Positions 1-10,352 of a DNA stretch of 44,461 bases are shown one piece after another. The notes beneath the pieces were generated by a model. That model was not told the origin of the DNA. It did no database searches and saw only the letters and a list, made by a program, of their open reading frames with translations. The position numbers and the translations under genes are program-made. The stretch spans positions 1-44,461 of the forward strand of contig JAHEBX010000009.1 in assembly GCA_024642045.1 (NCBI GenBank), given 5' to 3'. This DNA comes from Pseudorhodobacter sp. (GTDB lineage: Bacteria > Pseudomonadota > Alphaproteobacteria > Rhodobacterales > Rhodobacteraceae). Each line of letters opens with the position of its first letter. Position 1 is the stretch's first letter.

Positions 1-1
1 G

Positions 2-277
2 GGACTGATCGCGCGGTTCAAAGGGCATCTCTACTCTGGGCAGTCGCTTGGCGCGCCCAAACCCGCGCCCGATCTTTACCTTTATGCGTCGCGCGCTTTG
101 GGTGTCGATCCCTCGCGCGCCGTGGTGATCGAGGACAGCCCGACAGGCGCGCGTGCAGCCCGCAATGCTGGAATTCGCTGTTTGGGTTATGCCCCGAATG
201 GCAACCCTCGTCTTGCCGCCGAAGGAGCGGAAATATTTAGTGATATGAATAGGTTGCCCGACCTTTTGGGGGTTTAG
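2..277 (+). CDS. HAD-superfamily phosphatase, 3' fragment
   Basis: The last 91 residues of a protein whose start lies left of the window. It contains a KPAPD block (about residue 20) and an IEDSPTG block (about residue 47). These match motifs III and IV of haloacid dehalogenase-type phosphatases: the lysine and the paired acidic residues that hold Mg2+ and phosphate. The spacing and the following ARNAG are typical of the beta-phosphoglucomutase/GPH-like subgroup that hydrolyses small phosphosugars. The catalytic DxD motif I would be upstream and cannot be seen. The stop overlaps the end of convergent map by 4 bp. The exact substrate cannot be inferred. Confidence 0.85.
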   Translation, partial: GLIARFKGHLYSGQSLGAPKPAPDLYLYASRALGVDPSRAVVIEDSPTGARAARNAGIRCLGYAPNGNPRLAAEGAEIFSDMNRLPDLLGV

Positions 278-1083
278 CCATAGGTCGGGTGAAACTTGCC
301 CGCCGGCGATAATGTAAAGATTTCGCAACCCGTGGCGGTGACGCCGACCGAATGCTCAAACTGCGCCGAGAGCGATTTATCGCGGGTGACAGCGGTCCAG
401 TCATCGGCGAGAACCTTGGTTTCTGGGCGGCCAAGGTTAACCATCGGCTCGATGGTAAAAAACATCCCCTCTTCCAGAACCTCGCGCGCGCCTGCACGGC
501 CATAGTGCAGCACGTTTGGCGGTGCGTGAAACACGCGACCCAAGCCGTGGCCGCAGAAATCGCGCACCACCGACATGCGGTTTGCCTCGACAAAGGACTG
601 AATAGCAAAGCCGATATCGCCAAAGGTATTGCCCGGCTTCACCGCTGCAATGCCTCGCATCAGCGATTCATAGGTGACCTCGATCAGCCGTTCCGCCTTG
701 CGTGAGGCGGTGCCCGCAACATACATCCGGCTGGTGTCGCCGAACCAACCATCGACGATAACGGTTACGTCGATGTTCAAAATATCTCCGTCCGCCAATA
801 ACTTGGCTCCTGGGATACCATGGCAGACCACATGATTGACCGAGATGCAGGAGGCGTGCTGATAGCCCTTGTAACCGATGGTGGCCGAGGTGACGCCGCG
901 CCGCTCGATCTCTTGGCGGATGAAGTCGTCGATGCTCGAGGTCAGCACCCCGGGCTTCACATGGTCGATCGCCATATCGAGGATTTCTGCCGCAATGCGA
1001 CCCGCCTCGCGCATGCCTGCAAAATCTGCATCCTCATATATGCGGATGCCGTCTTTTGTCACTCGACCACGGATATCGTCCAC
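274..1083 (-). CDS. map: Type I methionine aminopeptidase
   Basis: This 269-aa cytoplasmic metalloprotease removes the initiator methionine from new proteins. The five metal ligands of the family are all visible: Asp in LNIDVTV, Asp in GDTSRM, His in GHGLGRVFH, Glu in TIEPMV and Glu in EHSVGV. Length fits type I enzymes (about 250-270 aa), and there is no N-terminal zinc-finger extension. It ends convergently on the HAD gene with a 4-bp overlap and is divergent from the CinA-like gene, separated by about 170 bp that must hold both promoters. Rhodobacterales often carry more than one map paralogue, so this may not be the only one. Confidence 0.95.
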   Translation of the reverse strand: MDDIRGRVTKDGIRIYEDADFAGMREAGRIAAEILDMAIDHVKPGVLTSSIDDFIRQEIERRGVTSATIGYKGYQHASCISVNHVVCHGIPGAKLLADGDILNIDVTVIVDGWFGDTSRMYVAGTASRKAERLIEVTYESLMRGIAAVKPGNTFGDIGFAIQSFVEANRMSVVRDFCGHGLGRVFHAPPNVLHYGRAGAREVLEEGMFFTIEPMVNLGRPETKVLADDWTAVTRDKSLSAQFEHSVGVTATGCEIFTLSPAGKFHPTYG

Positions 1084-1254
1084 GCGCTAGCCCTCCGGTT
1101 TCGCCCTAAATAGGACAAGGCGCGCGGCAATGCCAGACCTGACGCACCCTGCCGTTATTGCGAATCCATCTGACCTGCTGCCCAAGACCTGAACCCAGGG
1201 CTTTGACAGCCCGTTTTCGCGGCCTATACCTGAGGCCAGAGATCGGAGAAAACC

Positions 1255-1977
1255 ATGGTCAACCCAACTGCCGCGATGCTTGTAATCGGCGACGAGATCC
1301 TGTCGGGGCGCACACGCGATTCCAACATGCACTTCATCGCAAATGCACTGACGGCTCAAGGCATCAGTCTGACCGAGGTGCGGGTCGTCTCGGACAACCA
1401 TGCGGCGATCGTGGCGGCCGTGCGGGCTCTGTCGCGGGATTATGACCACTTGTTCACATCGGGTGGGATCGGCCCGACCCATGACGACATCACGGCGGAT
1501 GCGGTGGCGGATGCCTTTGGCGCCACGATCAGCCATCGGTCTGATGCGATGGCACTGCTTGCTGCACATTACGCAGCGCGTGGGATCGAGTTCAACGCTG
1601 CGCGCCAGCGGATGGCACGGATCCCCGACGGCGCGGTGCTGATCGAGAATCCGGTTTCAGTGGCTCCGGGCTTCACGCTTGGCAACTGCCACGTGATGGC
1701 CGGCGTTCCGAAGGTCTTCGAGGCGATGGTGGCTTCGGTGCTGCCGCAACTGACAGGCGGCGCGCCCTTGGTCACGCAGAGCCTGCGTTTGATGCAAGGC
1801 GAAGGCAGCATTGCCGAGGGCTTTGGCGCATTGGCAGCGGAATACCCTGAGCTGTCGATGGGCTCATATCCTTTCACTCAGGATGGCGTCTATGGCACCA
1901 ATCTGGTGATCCGCGGCAGCAGTTCCGCGCAAGTTGACGCAGCGATGGCGCGCCTGACAGCGATGTTCGCGCCATGA
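1255..1977 (+). CDS. CinA N-terminal (MoCF) domain protein, molybdopterin-binding-like
   Basis: This 240-aa protein is made almost entirely of the MoCF/MogA-like fold: GDEILSGRTRDSN near the N-terminus, SGGIGPTHDDIT around residue 75, and AGVPKVFEAM around residue 150. These are the hallmark motifs of competence/damage-inducible protein A. The C-terminal nicotinamide-nucleotide amidase domain of full-length CinA is absent, so this is the short standalone form common in alphaproteobacteria. Its biochemical role is not firmly known; related domains bind molybdopterin or hydrolyse ADP-ribose. The start is supported by GGAGAAAA just upstream. It overlaps the following GNAT gene by 4 bp (ATGA), so the two are probably translated together. 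Confidence 0.88.
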   Translation: MVNPTAAMLVIGDEILSGRTRDSNMHFIANALTAQGISLTEVRVVSDNHAAIVAAVRALSRDYDHLFTSGGIGPTHDDITADAVADAFGATISHRSDAMALLAAHYAARGIEFNAARQRMARIPDGAVLIENPVSVAPGFTLGNCHVMAGVPKVFEAMVASVLPQLTGGAPLVTQSLRLMQGEGSIAEGFGALAAEYPELSMGSYPFTQDGVYGTNLVIRGSSSAQVDAAMARLTAMFAP

Positions 1978-2681
1978 CGATTGATCTGCGCGCGGTGATG
2001 GAGGCGACATGGCCCGCAGCCGCAACGCAGGTCTTGGGGCCTTGGCTGATCCGCGAGGGTCAGGGCGGCGGGCAACGCGTGATGGCAACCTCGCCCCGCG
2101 ATGGATGGCGGCCCAAGGATATTCCGCAAGCCGAGGCGGCGATGCAGGCGTTGCAGCAGCCACTGATTTTCGTGATCTATCCCGAAGATCGCGCCTTGGG
2201 CGCAGCCTTGGACGAACGCGGTTATGGCGTGGTTGATCCCGTTGTCGGCTATGCCGCCAGAATAGCCGATCTGAGCCTGCCGCCGCCCGACTATATGACC
2301 ACATTTCCGCATTGGCCACCGATGGCAATTGCAGAACAGCTGTGGGATGAAGGCGGTATCGGTCCCGCCCGCCGTGCCGTGATGGCGCGGGCGCAGGGCG
2401 AAAAGACAGTCATTCTGGGTCGTGTAAACGACCGGGCCGCAGGGATAGCCTTTGTCGCGCTGCACGAGGGGGTTGCGATGCTTCATGCGCTAGAGGTGAC
2501 CCCCGGCCAGCGTCGGCAAGGTTCCGCGCACAACATCTTGCGCGCAGCAGTGGAATGGGCACTCGATCACGGTGCCCATTCCTTTTCGTTGGTCGTAACC
2601 GAAGCCAATGCCTCTGCACGCAAGCTTTATTCTTCTCTTGGTTTGGAGGTTGTGGGACAGTATCACTATCGTCGGAAATAA
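1974..2681 (+). CDS. GNAT family N-acetyltransferase
   Basis: A 235-aa protein with a C-terminal GNAT fold. HALEVTPGQRRQGSAHNIL (about residues 163-181) gives the beta4 strand and the Q/RxxGxA acetyl-CoA pyrophosphate-binding loop, here QRRQGSA. TEANASARKLYSSLGLE is the standard alpha4/beta7 end of the fold. The N-terminal half is less conserved and may set substrate choice. The gene starts inside the stop of the CinA-like gene and is followed 20 bp later by an OmpA-like gene, so the three look like an operon. The acceptor substrate is unknown; a small-molecule or protein N-terminal amine are both possible. Confidence 0.88.
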   Translation: MTIDLRAVMEATWPAAATQVLGPWLIREGQGGGQRVMATSPRDGWRPKDIPQAEAAMQALQQPLIFVIYPEDRALGAALDERGYGVVDPVVGYAARIADLSLPPPDYMTTFPHWPPMAIAEQLWDEGGIGPARRAVMARAQGEKTVILGRVNDRAAGIAFVALHEGVAMLHALEVTPGQRRQGSAHNILRAAVEWALDHGAHSFSLVVTEANASARKLYSSLGLEVVGQYHYRRK

Positions 2682-2701
2682 GCCCATCGAAGGCCCGAGC
2701 A

Positions 2702-3661
2702 GTGGTATCTAACATCCAGCGACTTACGCTTGCGCTCTGCCTGATTTGGGCAGCGCCTGCTGGTGCAGCCCCTGATCTGAGATTGAGCTTTCCAGCTCAG
2801 GCCGAACAGACCGCGCTGCGCAGTGAAACCATGGACTCGGTGCAGATCGCCACCGGTGCGTATCAGGGTGGCAAGCTGCCCAGTCTGCGTGCCGTGGGCC
2901 CCTTACGACAAGTCGCTTGGCGGATCGCGATGGAGCGGCCCTCAACTCTGCAACTGATGCAGATGCTCCGCGATCAGGTCGTGGCGGCGGGATATCAGGT
3001 GATCTTTGACTGCGAATCAGATGATTGCGGTGGTTTTGACTTTCGTTTTGCCACCGAGATCTTGCCAGAACCCGAGATGCATATAGATCTGGGCGATTTT
3101 CGCTATCTTTCGGCTCAACGGCCAGGGGTTTCTGGGCCGGAGTATCTGACGCTTTTGGTGTCACGCTCGCCACAAGACGGCTTTGTCCAACTGATACAAC
3201 TTGGTGGAGTGGCGGAACCAGTCGCGGTGACGAGCGGTGAGGGGCCGGCACCCACGCCGATCAACGCGTCCGCCAACGTGCCAAACGATCTGGCGGCACG
3301 TCTGGATCAAGGTCTGCCCATCGTTTTGGAGGACCTGGATTTTCCATCAGGCTCGGGCACGCTGGAGGATCAGGACTATGCCAGTCTGACCGCACTGGCC
3401 GCGTGGCTGGCCGTTCACCCCAATGCCTCGGTCACGCTGGTGGGACATACGGATGGCTCGGGCGGTTTGGCAGCGAATTTGGCTCTGTCAAAGCAACGCG
3501 CGGCAAGTGTGCGCGCGCTGTTGATCAGCCGCTTCAACCTGCCCACGACACAAATTGCGTCAGAAGGCATTGGCCCGTTTGCGCCACGCAGTGAAGATCA
3601 AACCCCAGAAGGTCGCAGCAAAAACAGAAGGGTCGAAGTCATTGTGACCCCGACCCAGTAG
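2702..3661 (+). CDS. OmpA-family cell-wall-binding outer membrane/periplasmic protein
   Basis: I chose the GTG at 2702 because it begins a good Sec signal peptide (hydrophobic LTLALCLIWAAPAGA, cleavage near residue 22) and has a GAAGG about 8 bp upstream. The longer in-frame extension would destroy the signal. The mature protein of about 297 aa has an N-terminal region without a recognisable domain. A C-terminal OmpA-like domain follows (about residues 200-317), with VTLVGHTDGSG, NLALSKQRAASVR and GRSKNRRVEV, the peptidoglycan diaminopimelate-binding signature. There is no clear beta-barrel and no lipobox. It probably tethers envelope to cell wall. It is last in a likely three-gene operon. 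Confidence 0.87.
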   Translation: MVSNIQRLTLALCLIWAAPAGAAPDLRLSFPAQAEQTALRSETMDSVQIATGAYQGGKLPSLRAVGPLRQVAWRIAMERPSTLQLMQMLRDQVVAAGYQVIFDCESDDCGGFDFRFATEILPEPEMHIDLGDFRYLSAQRPGVSGPEYLTLLVSRSPQDGFVQLIQLGGVAEPVAVTSGEGPAPTPINASANVPNDLAARLDQGLPIVLEDLDFPSGSGTLEDQDYASLTALAAWLAVHPNASVTLVGHTDGSGGLAANLALSKQRAASVRALLISRFNLPTTQIASEGIGPFAPRSEDQTPEGRSKNRRVEVIVTPTQ

Positions 3662-3685
3662 ATTGCACCTTCATTTAGTGGAATG

Positions 3686-4591
3686 TCACCACTGGTCGGG
3701 GCCTTTGTCAATGTAGCGCCGTGCAAGGAAGTCGATGAACGCGCGCACCTTGGGCTGGGTAAACCGTCCTGGGGGATAGACGGCATAGATGCCAAGGGTT
3801 TCAATCGGCAGCCCGGGAATGGCTTCTTCGACCAGACCTTGCTTGAGCGCATCAGAATAGAGGAACGAAGGCAGGTAGGCGATGCCAAGACCGGAAATCG
3901 CCGCATTCAGAAGGCTTTGACCGTCGTTCACCGTCAGCCAGCCTGCCGTGCGAATCTGACGCTTTTCGCCTGAAGGCGCCGTCACTTTCCACACATTGCC
4001 ATTGGCTTGATTAGAGTAATGCAGCAGCTTGTGATCGTTCAGATCATCGATCTTCATCGGGCGGCCGTGCTTTTGGAAATAGCTGGGAGAGCCGATCATG
4101 CGCTTGGTGGTATCGGTCAGTTTTCGGGCGCGCAGGCTGCTGTCCTCCAACTCGCCAACACGAATGGCCATATCGAAGCCTTCGGAAATCAATTCAACAT
4201 AGCGGTTGTTCAGCACCATGTTGACGGTGATATCGGGATATTCCAGCAGGAAGTCTCCCAAAATCGGGGACAGCAGGTTGACGCCAAAGTCGGTGGCAAC
4301 CGAGATCCGCAGCAGGCCCGAAGGCGCGGATTGCATCGAGGTTACCAAGGCGTCAGCCTCACCTGCGTCGTTGAGGACACGGCGGGCACGGTCGTAATAG
4401 GCCAAACCAATTTCGGTGGGGGAAACCCGCCGCGTGGTCCGGTTCAGAAGCCGCGCCCCAAGGCGTGCCTCCAGCGCGGAGACGTGTTTCGAAACGGCAG
4501 ATTTCGAAATCCCCATCTTCTTCGCAGCGTCGGTGAAGCCGCCTTGGTCTACGACCGTGGCAAAAGCTTCCATTTCAGTTAGTCGATCCAT
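3686..4591 (-). CDS. LysR-family transcriptional regulator
   Basis: A 301-aa protein with an N-terminal winged helix-turn-helix: FATVVDQGGFTDAAKKMGIS and SAVSKHVSALEARLGARLL (about residues 8-48). The first 60 residues are the LysR DNA-binding domain. The rest is a periplasmic-binding-protein-like effector domain. Start chosen at 4591, where GGGGAA lies 5 bp upstream on the coding strand; the longer reading adds 41 unlike residues. It ends 24 bp from the convergent OmpA gene. LysR proteins usually control a divergent neighbour, but here the next gene upstream (M23) is on the same strand, so the target cannot be read from context. It may autoregulate. Confidence 0.93.
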   Translation of the reverse strand: MDRLTEMEAFATVVDQGGFTDAAKKMGISKSAVSKHVSALEARLGARLLNRTTRRVSPTEIGLAYYDRARRVLNDAGEADALVTSMQSAPSGLLRISVATDFGVNLLSPILGDFLLEYPDITVNMVLNNRYVELISEGFDMAIRVGELEDSSLRARKLTDTTKRMIGSPSYFQKHGRPMKIDDLNDHKLLHYSNQANGNVWKVTAPSGEKRQIRTAGWLTVNDGQSLLNAAISGLGIAYLPSFLYSDALKQGLVEEAIPGLPIETLGIYAVYPPGRFTQPKVRAFIDFLARRYIDKGPDQW

Positions 4592-4714
4592 TGTTTTCCC
4601 CAAGCGAGCAGAGTGGGCAGATGGACCCTTATTGATATCCAAATCGGGCAAGATCGCGGCGGGCTTGCGTTCTATCAAAGGTTTTACTTGGCATCGTCGC
4701 AGAGGAGGAAACAC

Positions 4715-5620
4715 TCAGGCGAAAACCTCGAATCTCTCTGGGGCCAAGCGCAGCACAAGATTGGGATCTATGCAGATGCTGCTCCAAATATCCCACAGGC
4801 TTTCGTGGCCAACCCCATAGAAATTACCGCCTGTTTGATCCAGCATATCGGTCATAATCTGAAAATGCAGATGTGGGGCCCAGCCGCCGTTTTCGTGCCA
4901 GTCGCCCAGATCAGCGATGTGCTGACCAGGTACGATCAGGTCGCCGACGGACAGCATCTGCGACAGAGTGCCCGCCAAATGGCCGTAAAGACTAAAGAAC
5001 GCGACCCCGTCGGCATCGTGCTGCAAGATCAGCGTATTGCCATAATCCAGCGGGTCGGCGTTATAGGTGAGGTATTTCACCCGACCGGCAAGCGGCGCGT
5101 AAACCGGGGTCATCGCGGGGGCAAAGACATCGATGCCCAGATGCAGGCTGCGGCGCTCTGGGCTGGCGGCGTCAGCAAATTGCGCCGTCTGGTACACGCT
5201 GCGCTTCTCTCCATAGCTGCCAAGGCCATAATCGACGCCCTGCGCGGAAAACCAAGCATCAAAGTGGCGGTCCGAAAACGCGGGCATTGCTGCAAGCTGG
5301 CCTTCGGTCAGCAGGGCCATGCTACGGGATTGGCCAAGTTCGGGCAGGAACAATGGCGCAGGCGTGATCCGGGCGAGATGCGCGCGCACCTGGTCCTCGG
5401 CGCGGATTGCAGGCAGGCCCTGCGCCACCCTCAAAACAGCGCGCAAAAGCTGTTGATCAACCGCCCGCAGCCGCGCGGCGGTCGTGCGCGCCCGATCATC
5501 ACCCGAATCAAGGGCTGTCAAAATTGCCTCGAGCGAGACCCCTTGCCCCGCGATATGGCGCAAAGCATGGTAAAGGTCGCTCTTACCCGAGAGTTGCTCT
5601 ATCAGGGATGGAGTCATCAT
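4715..5620 (-). CDS. M23-family peptidase-like protein (LytM domain)
   Basis: A 301-aa protein with a C-terminal LytM/M23 fold: SLHLGIDVFAP (HxxxD zinc motif, about residue 175), SLYGHL, and APHLHFQIM (HxH motif, about residue 248). All expected zinc ligands of this Zn-endopeptidase family are present. The N-terminal 160 residues are a helical region unlike the usual LysM or coiled-coil partners, and I see no signal peptide. That resembles the M23 module found in some proteins fused to phosphotransferase and class III aminotransferase domains. So it could act in the cytoplasm rather than on peptidoglycan. An AGGAGG lies just upstream; the second ATG (5617) has the better spacing. Confidence 0.8.
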   Translation of the reverse strand: MMTPSLIEQLSGKSDLYHALRHIAGQGVSLEAILTALDSGDDRARTTAARLRAVDQQLLRAVLRVAQGLPAIRAEDQVRAHLARITPAPLFLPELGQSRSMALLTEGQLAAMPAFSDRHFDAWFSAQGVDYGLGSYGEKRSVYQTAQFADAASPERRSLHLGIDVFAPAMTPVYAPLAGRVKYLTYNADPLDYGNTLILQHDADGVAFFSLYGHLAGTLSQMLSVGDLIVPGQHIADLGDWHENGGWAPHLHFQIMTDMLDQTGGNFYGVGHESLWDIWSSICIDPNLVLRLAPERFEVFA

Positions 5621-5734
5621 GGCCTCCTGCGTTGCCAGAACACTGCGTTACTTCGTGCAGCTTTTGCAATCGGTCTTGCTTGGACCCGGCCCGAGGCATA
5701 TCCAACTCCGAGAAATTGTCTAAGGTAGCCTTCG

Positions 5735-6316
5735 ATGTCCTTGCGCTTTTCCCGTCTGACCGCGCTGTTGTTCTGCCTGCTGGCTGCGGCTTGCGAGCCC
5801 GGCAGCGGCCTGAGCCCGCGACCGGATCTTTCGGTGCTGGGCGGCACAATGCAGATTGGGTTGCCAAGCGGTTACTGCATCGACAAGGGCGCCAGCCGGG
5901 ACAATGGTAGGACCGCGGTTGCGTTTCTGGGGCGCTGCGCCGCGAATGCAAAAACCCAACCTGCACTGATCTCGATCGCCATCGGAGAGCCCGGTTCGGC
6001 GGGTGTGATGACCGCGGGCGGGCCAGAGCTGGCGGCGTTCTTTACTTCGCCGCGGGGGCGCAAGACTCTGAGCCGCAACGGACGGGCCAAGGATCTGCGG
6101 GTGATTTCCGCATCGGGTGGCGACAACCTTTTGCGCCTGCACCTCTTTGACGCGCCGATTGGCGAGTATTGGCGCGCGATCACCGCGATTCGGGGTCGGT
6201 TGGTGACGATCTCGACCATCGGTTCGCGTGAACAGCCGCTTGCGCCCGTCGAAGGCCGCAAGTTGTTGGATGCGGCGCTGTCGCGGATGCAGGCGGCGAA
6301 CCGCCAGAACCAATAG
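5735..6316 (+). CDS. Putative lipoprotein, function unknown
   Basis: A 193-aa protein opening with a lipoprotein signal: MSLRFSRLTALLFCLLAAAC, where LAAAC is a lipobox and Cys20 would be lipidated after export. The mature part is about 170 aa with no motif I recognise. Two further cysteines (YCIDKGAS and GRCAANA) could form a disulfide in the periplasm. An AAGGT lies about 9 bp before the ATG. It is divergent from the M23 gene with 114 bp between, and stands alone. The residue after the lipobox Cys is Glu, not Asp, so it would be predicted to go to the outer membrane if the Lol rule holds here. Confidence 0.7.
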   Translation: MSLRFSRLTALLFCLLAAACEPGSGLSPRPDLSVLGGTMQIGLPSGYCIDKGASRDNGRTAVAFLGRCAANAKTQPALISIAIGEPGSAGVMTAGGPELAAFFTSPRGRKTLSRNGRAKDLRVISASGGDNLLRLHLFDAPIGEYWRAITAIRGRLVTISTIGSREQPLAPVEGRKLLDAALSRMQAANRQNQ

Positions 6317-6447
6317 CGACCCGTGACAATAAAAGACCAAGGAAAAGGCTCTGCTCGGGTGTCTTAAGGGTGGAGTATTAACAATTTTGCGGCGATAAAA
6401 GAGCTGTTTCCATCACGGCAACAATTGCTGGGTTGAAAAGGGGTGTT

Positions 6448-7221
6448 ATGGCTGGGCTGCTGTCAGGAATTGTCGACAAGTTTCTGCATCGTCGCTCGTT
6501 GCGGCGCTGGGGTCTGGCAGGCGAAGCCGCAAACTCGGCTGATCTCGATGCATTACGTGGCATGCGGTCACGAGCGCGGGCCTTGCGGCGTAATCTGGAC
6601 CGGGTGATCCATGTCGCCGATTACCGTCTTGCGCTGCCGGTGATCGGGTCGAACATCATCCGCAAACCCTTAGGCACCGACTGGTCTTGGCGCCCCGAAC
6701 TGTGGAAAGGTTCGCTGCCTGTGCCGGGGATGGCCTCGGTTCCTGGCAAGGCTGAAGTTTTTGCCGGCACAACCATCTTTCACGATTGTCGACGGTCCGA
6801 GTTGACCGCACGCCAGATCCGCAATGCCCGCGAGGCCGATATTGCCCCCTTCGGCTTTCGCATGGATGTGTTCCGCTTTGACGGATCGTTCCTGTCGCTG
6901 GTGCTGGATTTGCCCGAGGATGCGGCGCGCGGGTTGAAGCAAAAGCATGTGATCCGCATGGATGTGATCGTCGAGATGGAAAAGCCGTTGGAAATCTTTG
7001 CACGGCTGAACATCAAGCACGGGCCGAACGTAGAGCAAATCGTGCGTGAGCTGCCGCTGAACGAAGAAGAGGTGATGGTGGAATTCGATCTTGCCTATTC
7101 CAAGATGAACGAAAAGCGGGTCGAGCGGCTTTGGATCGATCTGATCTTTGAAGGGCCAGAGATGAACCAGATCATCCTGCGCGACGTCACCTTTAGCCGC
7201 CGTCCGCGCGCAGAACTGTAA
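6448..7221 (+). CDS. Conserved hypothetical protein, DUF6478-like
   Basis: About 257 aa. I believe this is the family called DUF6478, seen mainly in Rhodobacterales, but that is from memory and unverified. An N-terminal basic helix (about residues 8-50, rich in Arg/Leu) is followed by a beta-rich body containing GTDWSWRPELWKG and TTIFHDC. No catalytic motif, signal peptide or membrane segment is visible. Start at 6448 is preferred over 6433 because AAGGGG sits 5 bp ahead of it. The next gene begins 10 bp after the stop, so the two are probably one operon and may act together. Function is unknown. Confidence 0.72.
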   Translation: MAGLLSGIVDKFLHRRSLRRWGLAGEAANSADLDALRGMRSRARALRRNLDRVIHVADYRLALPVIGSNIIRKPLGTDWSWRPELWKGSLPVPGMASVPGKAEVFAGTTIFHDCRRSELTARQIRNAREADIAPFGFRMDVFRFDGSFLSLVLDLPEDAARGLKQKHVIRMDVIVEMEKPLEIFARLNIKHGPNVEQIVRELPLNEEEVMVEFDLAYSKMNEKRVERLWIDLIFEGPEMNQIILRDVTFSRRPRAEL

Positions 7222-7231
7222 AGGCAGCCGA

Positions 7232-7603
7232 ATGGATACGACGCTTACCAAAACTCGAATCCGCGCCGGCGTCTGGGAGGGCGTGCTTTCGGGTGCGCCG
7301 ACCGCGCCTGCACTGGAGGTTCTGCATCTCGAGCAACCATTGGCTGGGGTGACACTGACGGCGGTGCCAGACCGGTCGGGCGATTGGTTGGTTCGGGTGC
7401 CGATCCCGGTCGATGTGCTGTCCGAAGGCGTGCAAACCTTTATCATCCGCAACCGTGCTTCGGGCGAAAAGCTGCAACATTTCACGGTGATCACCGGGGT
7501 TGCAATGGAAGACGATCTGCGCGCCGAGGTCGATTTGCTGCGCGCCGAGCTTGATATGTTGAAGCGCGCGTTTCGGCGCCACTGTCTGGAAACCACGGGC
7601 TGA
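7232..7603 (+). CDS. Small hypothetical protein with C-terminal coiled coil
   Basis: A 123-aa protein I do not recognise. Residues 1-90 look beta-rich (alternating VLHLEQPLAGVTLTAVP and WLVRVPIPVDVL). Residues 93-115 (LRAEVDLLRAELDMLKRAF) form a heptad-like coiled coil suited to oligomerisation. There is no signal peptide or membrane helix, so it should be cytoplasmic. AAAGG lies 7 bp ahead of the ATG, only 10 bp after the DUF6478-like stop. The pairing suggests these two proteins form a complex; that is inference from position only. Confidence 0.7.
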   Translation: MDTTLTKTRIRAGVWEGVLSGAPTAPALEVLHLEQPLAGVTLTAVPDRSGDWLVRVPIPVDVLSEGVQTFIIRNRASGEKLQHFTVITGVAMEDDLRAEVDLLRAELDMLKRAFRRHCLETTG

Positions 7604-7609
7604 GGGTGA

Positions 7610-9673
<2,064 letters not shown>

Positions 9674-9685
9674 CAGACCGTCGTG

Positions 9686-10228
9686 CTAACCCATCAACGC
9701 ATCTATGGCGTCTTTTACCGCCGCCATTGGCTTGGCGTTCGACCCCCAAGCCTTGACGACATTACCGTCCTGATCCAGCAGCACCTTGTTAAAGTTCCAT
9801 CCAGGGGTGAAGCCGATCTGGCCTTTGACCCAGGTGTAAAACGGATGAACCTCGCCCTGAGCGACATGGGTAATGGTGGTCATCGGCAGGGTCAGGTCAT
9901 AGTTCAGCGCGCAGAATTTCTTGACCTCGGCATCGCTGGAGAGTTCCTGATTAAAGTCATCCGACGGAACGGCAAGGATCACTGCCTTATCACCCAAGGT
10001 ATCCGACAGCTTTTGCAGATCAGCATATTGCGGAGTATAGCCGCACATCGAGGCGGTGTTGACCACCAGCACCGGCTTGCCACGCCATTTGGCGGTGTCA
10101 TATTTGCCGCCGTCAATGGAATCAAAGCTGAATGTGGGCGCGGACACGGCTGCAGACGCGGGTCGCAGGCTCAGTGTTGCAGGAGCCGTGAGTAAGGACA
10201 GAACCATCAGGCGTCGCGAAAGAGGCAT
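9686..10228 (-). CDS. Periplasmic glutathione peroxidase-like thiol peroxidase
   Basis: A 180-aa protein with an N-terminal export signal (SRRLMVLSLL followed by PASAAVSA); the paired arginines suggest Tat export, though Sec is possible. The peroxidatic cysteine is Cys62 in NTASMCGYTPQY, and the tryptophan block is WNFNKVLLD. The usual Gln motif (NQFGxQE) is altered to SDDFNQE, as discussed in the findings. Members reduce peroxides with thioredoxin or glutathione; being exported, its reductant in the periplasm is unknown. Start is set at 10228, where AGGAG lies 8 bp upstream. The longer reading adds 23 residues and would bury the signal. Confidence 0.88.
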   Translation of the reverse strand: MPLSRRLMVLSLLTAPATLSLRPASAAVSAPTFSFDSIDGGKYDTAKWRGKPVLVVNTASMCGYTPQYADLQKLSDTLGDKAVILAVPSDDFNQELSSDAEVKKFCALNYDLTLPMTTITHVAQGEVHPFYTWVKGQIGFTPGWNFNKVLLDQDGNVVKAWGSNAKPMAAVKDAIDALMG

Positions 10229-10303
10229 CGCATATCTCCTACAAGGTGTTTCCAGTTTTACGCAGCGGTCGCGCGAATGGATCACTTGATCGAGCACAGC
10301 TTT

Positions 10304-10352
10304 TCAGGCCAAGTAAAATTCAGGCCAGTAAAATTCAGGCCGGAGTAAAAAT
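10304..10352 (+). repeat. Three tandem copies of a 15-18 bp unit overlapping the fkbM stop
   Basis: Units run 10304-10319, 10320-10334 and 10335-10352. Each begins TCAGGCC and ends GTAAAAT or GTAAAAAT. On the minus strand each unit ends in an in-frame-looking TGA, so the last codons and stop of the fkbM gene have been triplicated. Unit lengths of 16, 15 and 18 bp fit replication slippage. Confidence 0.85.

Noticed and set aside
4613-5728. A 371-aa plus-strand open frame opposite the M23 gene
   Set aside because: Antisense shadow; the M23 zinc motifs on the minus strand are clear, and the plus frame spans unrelated genes.
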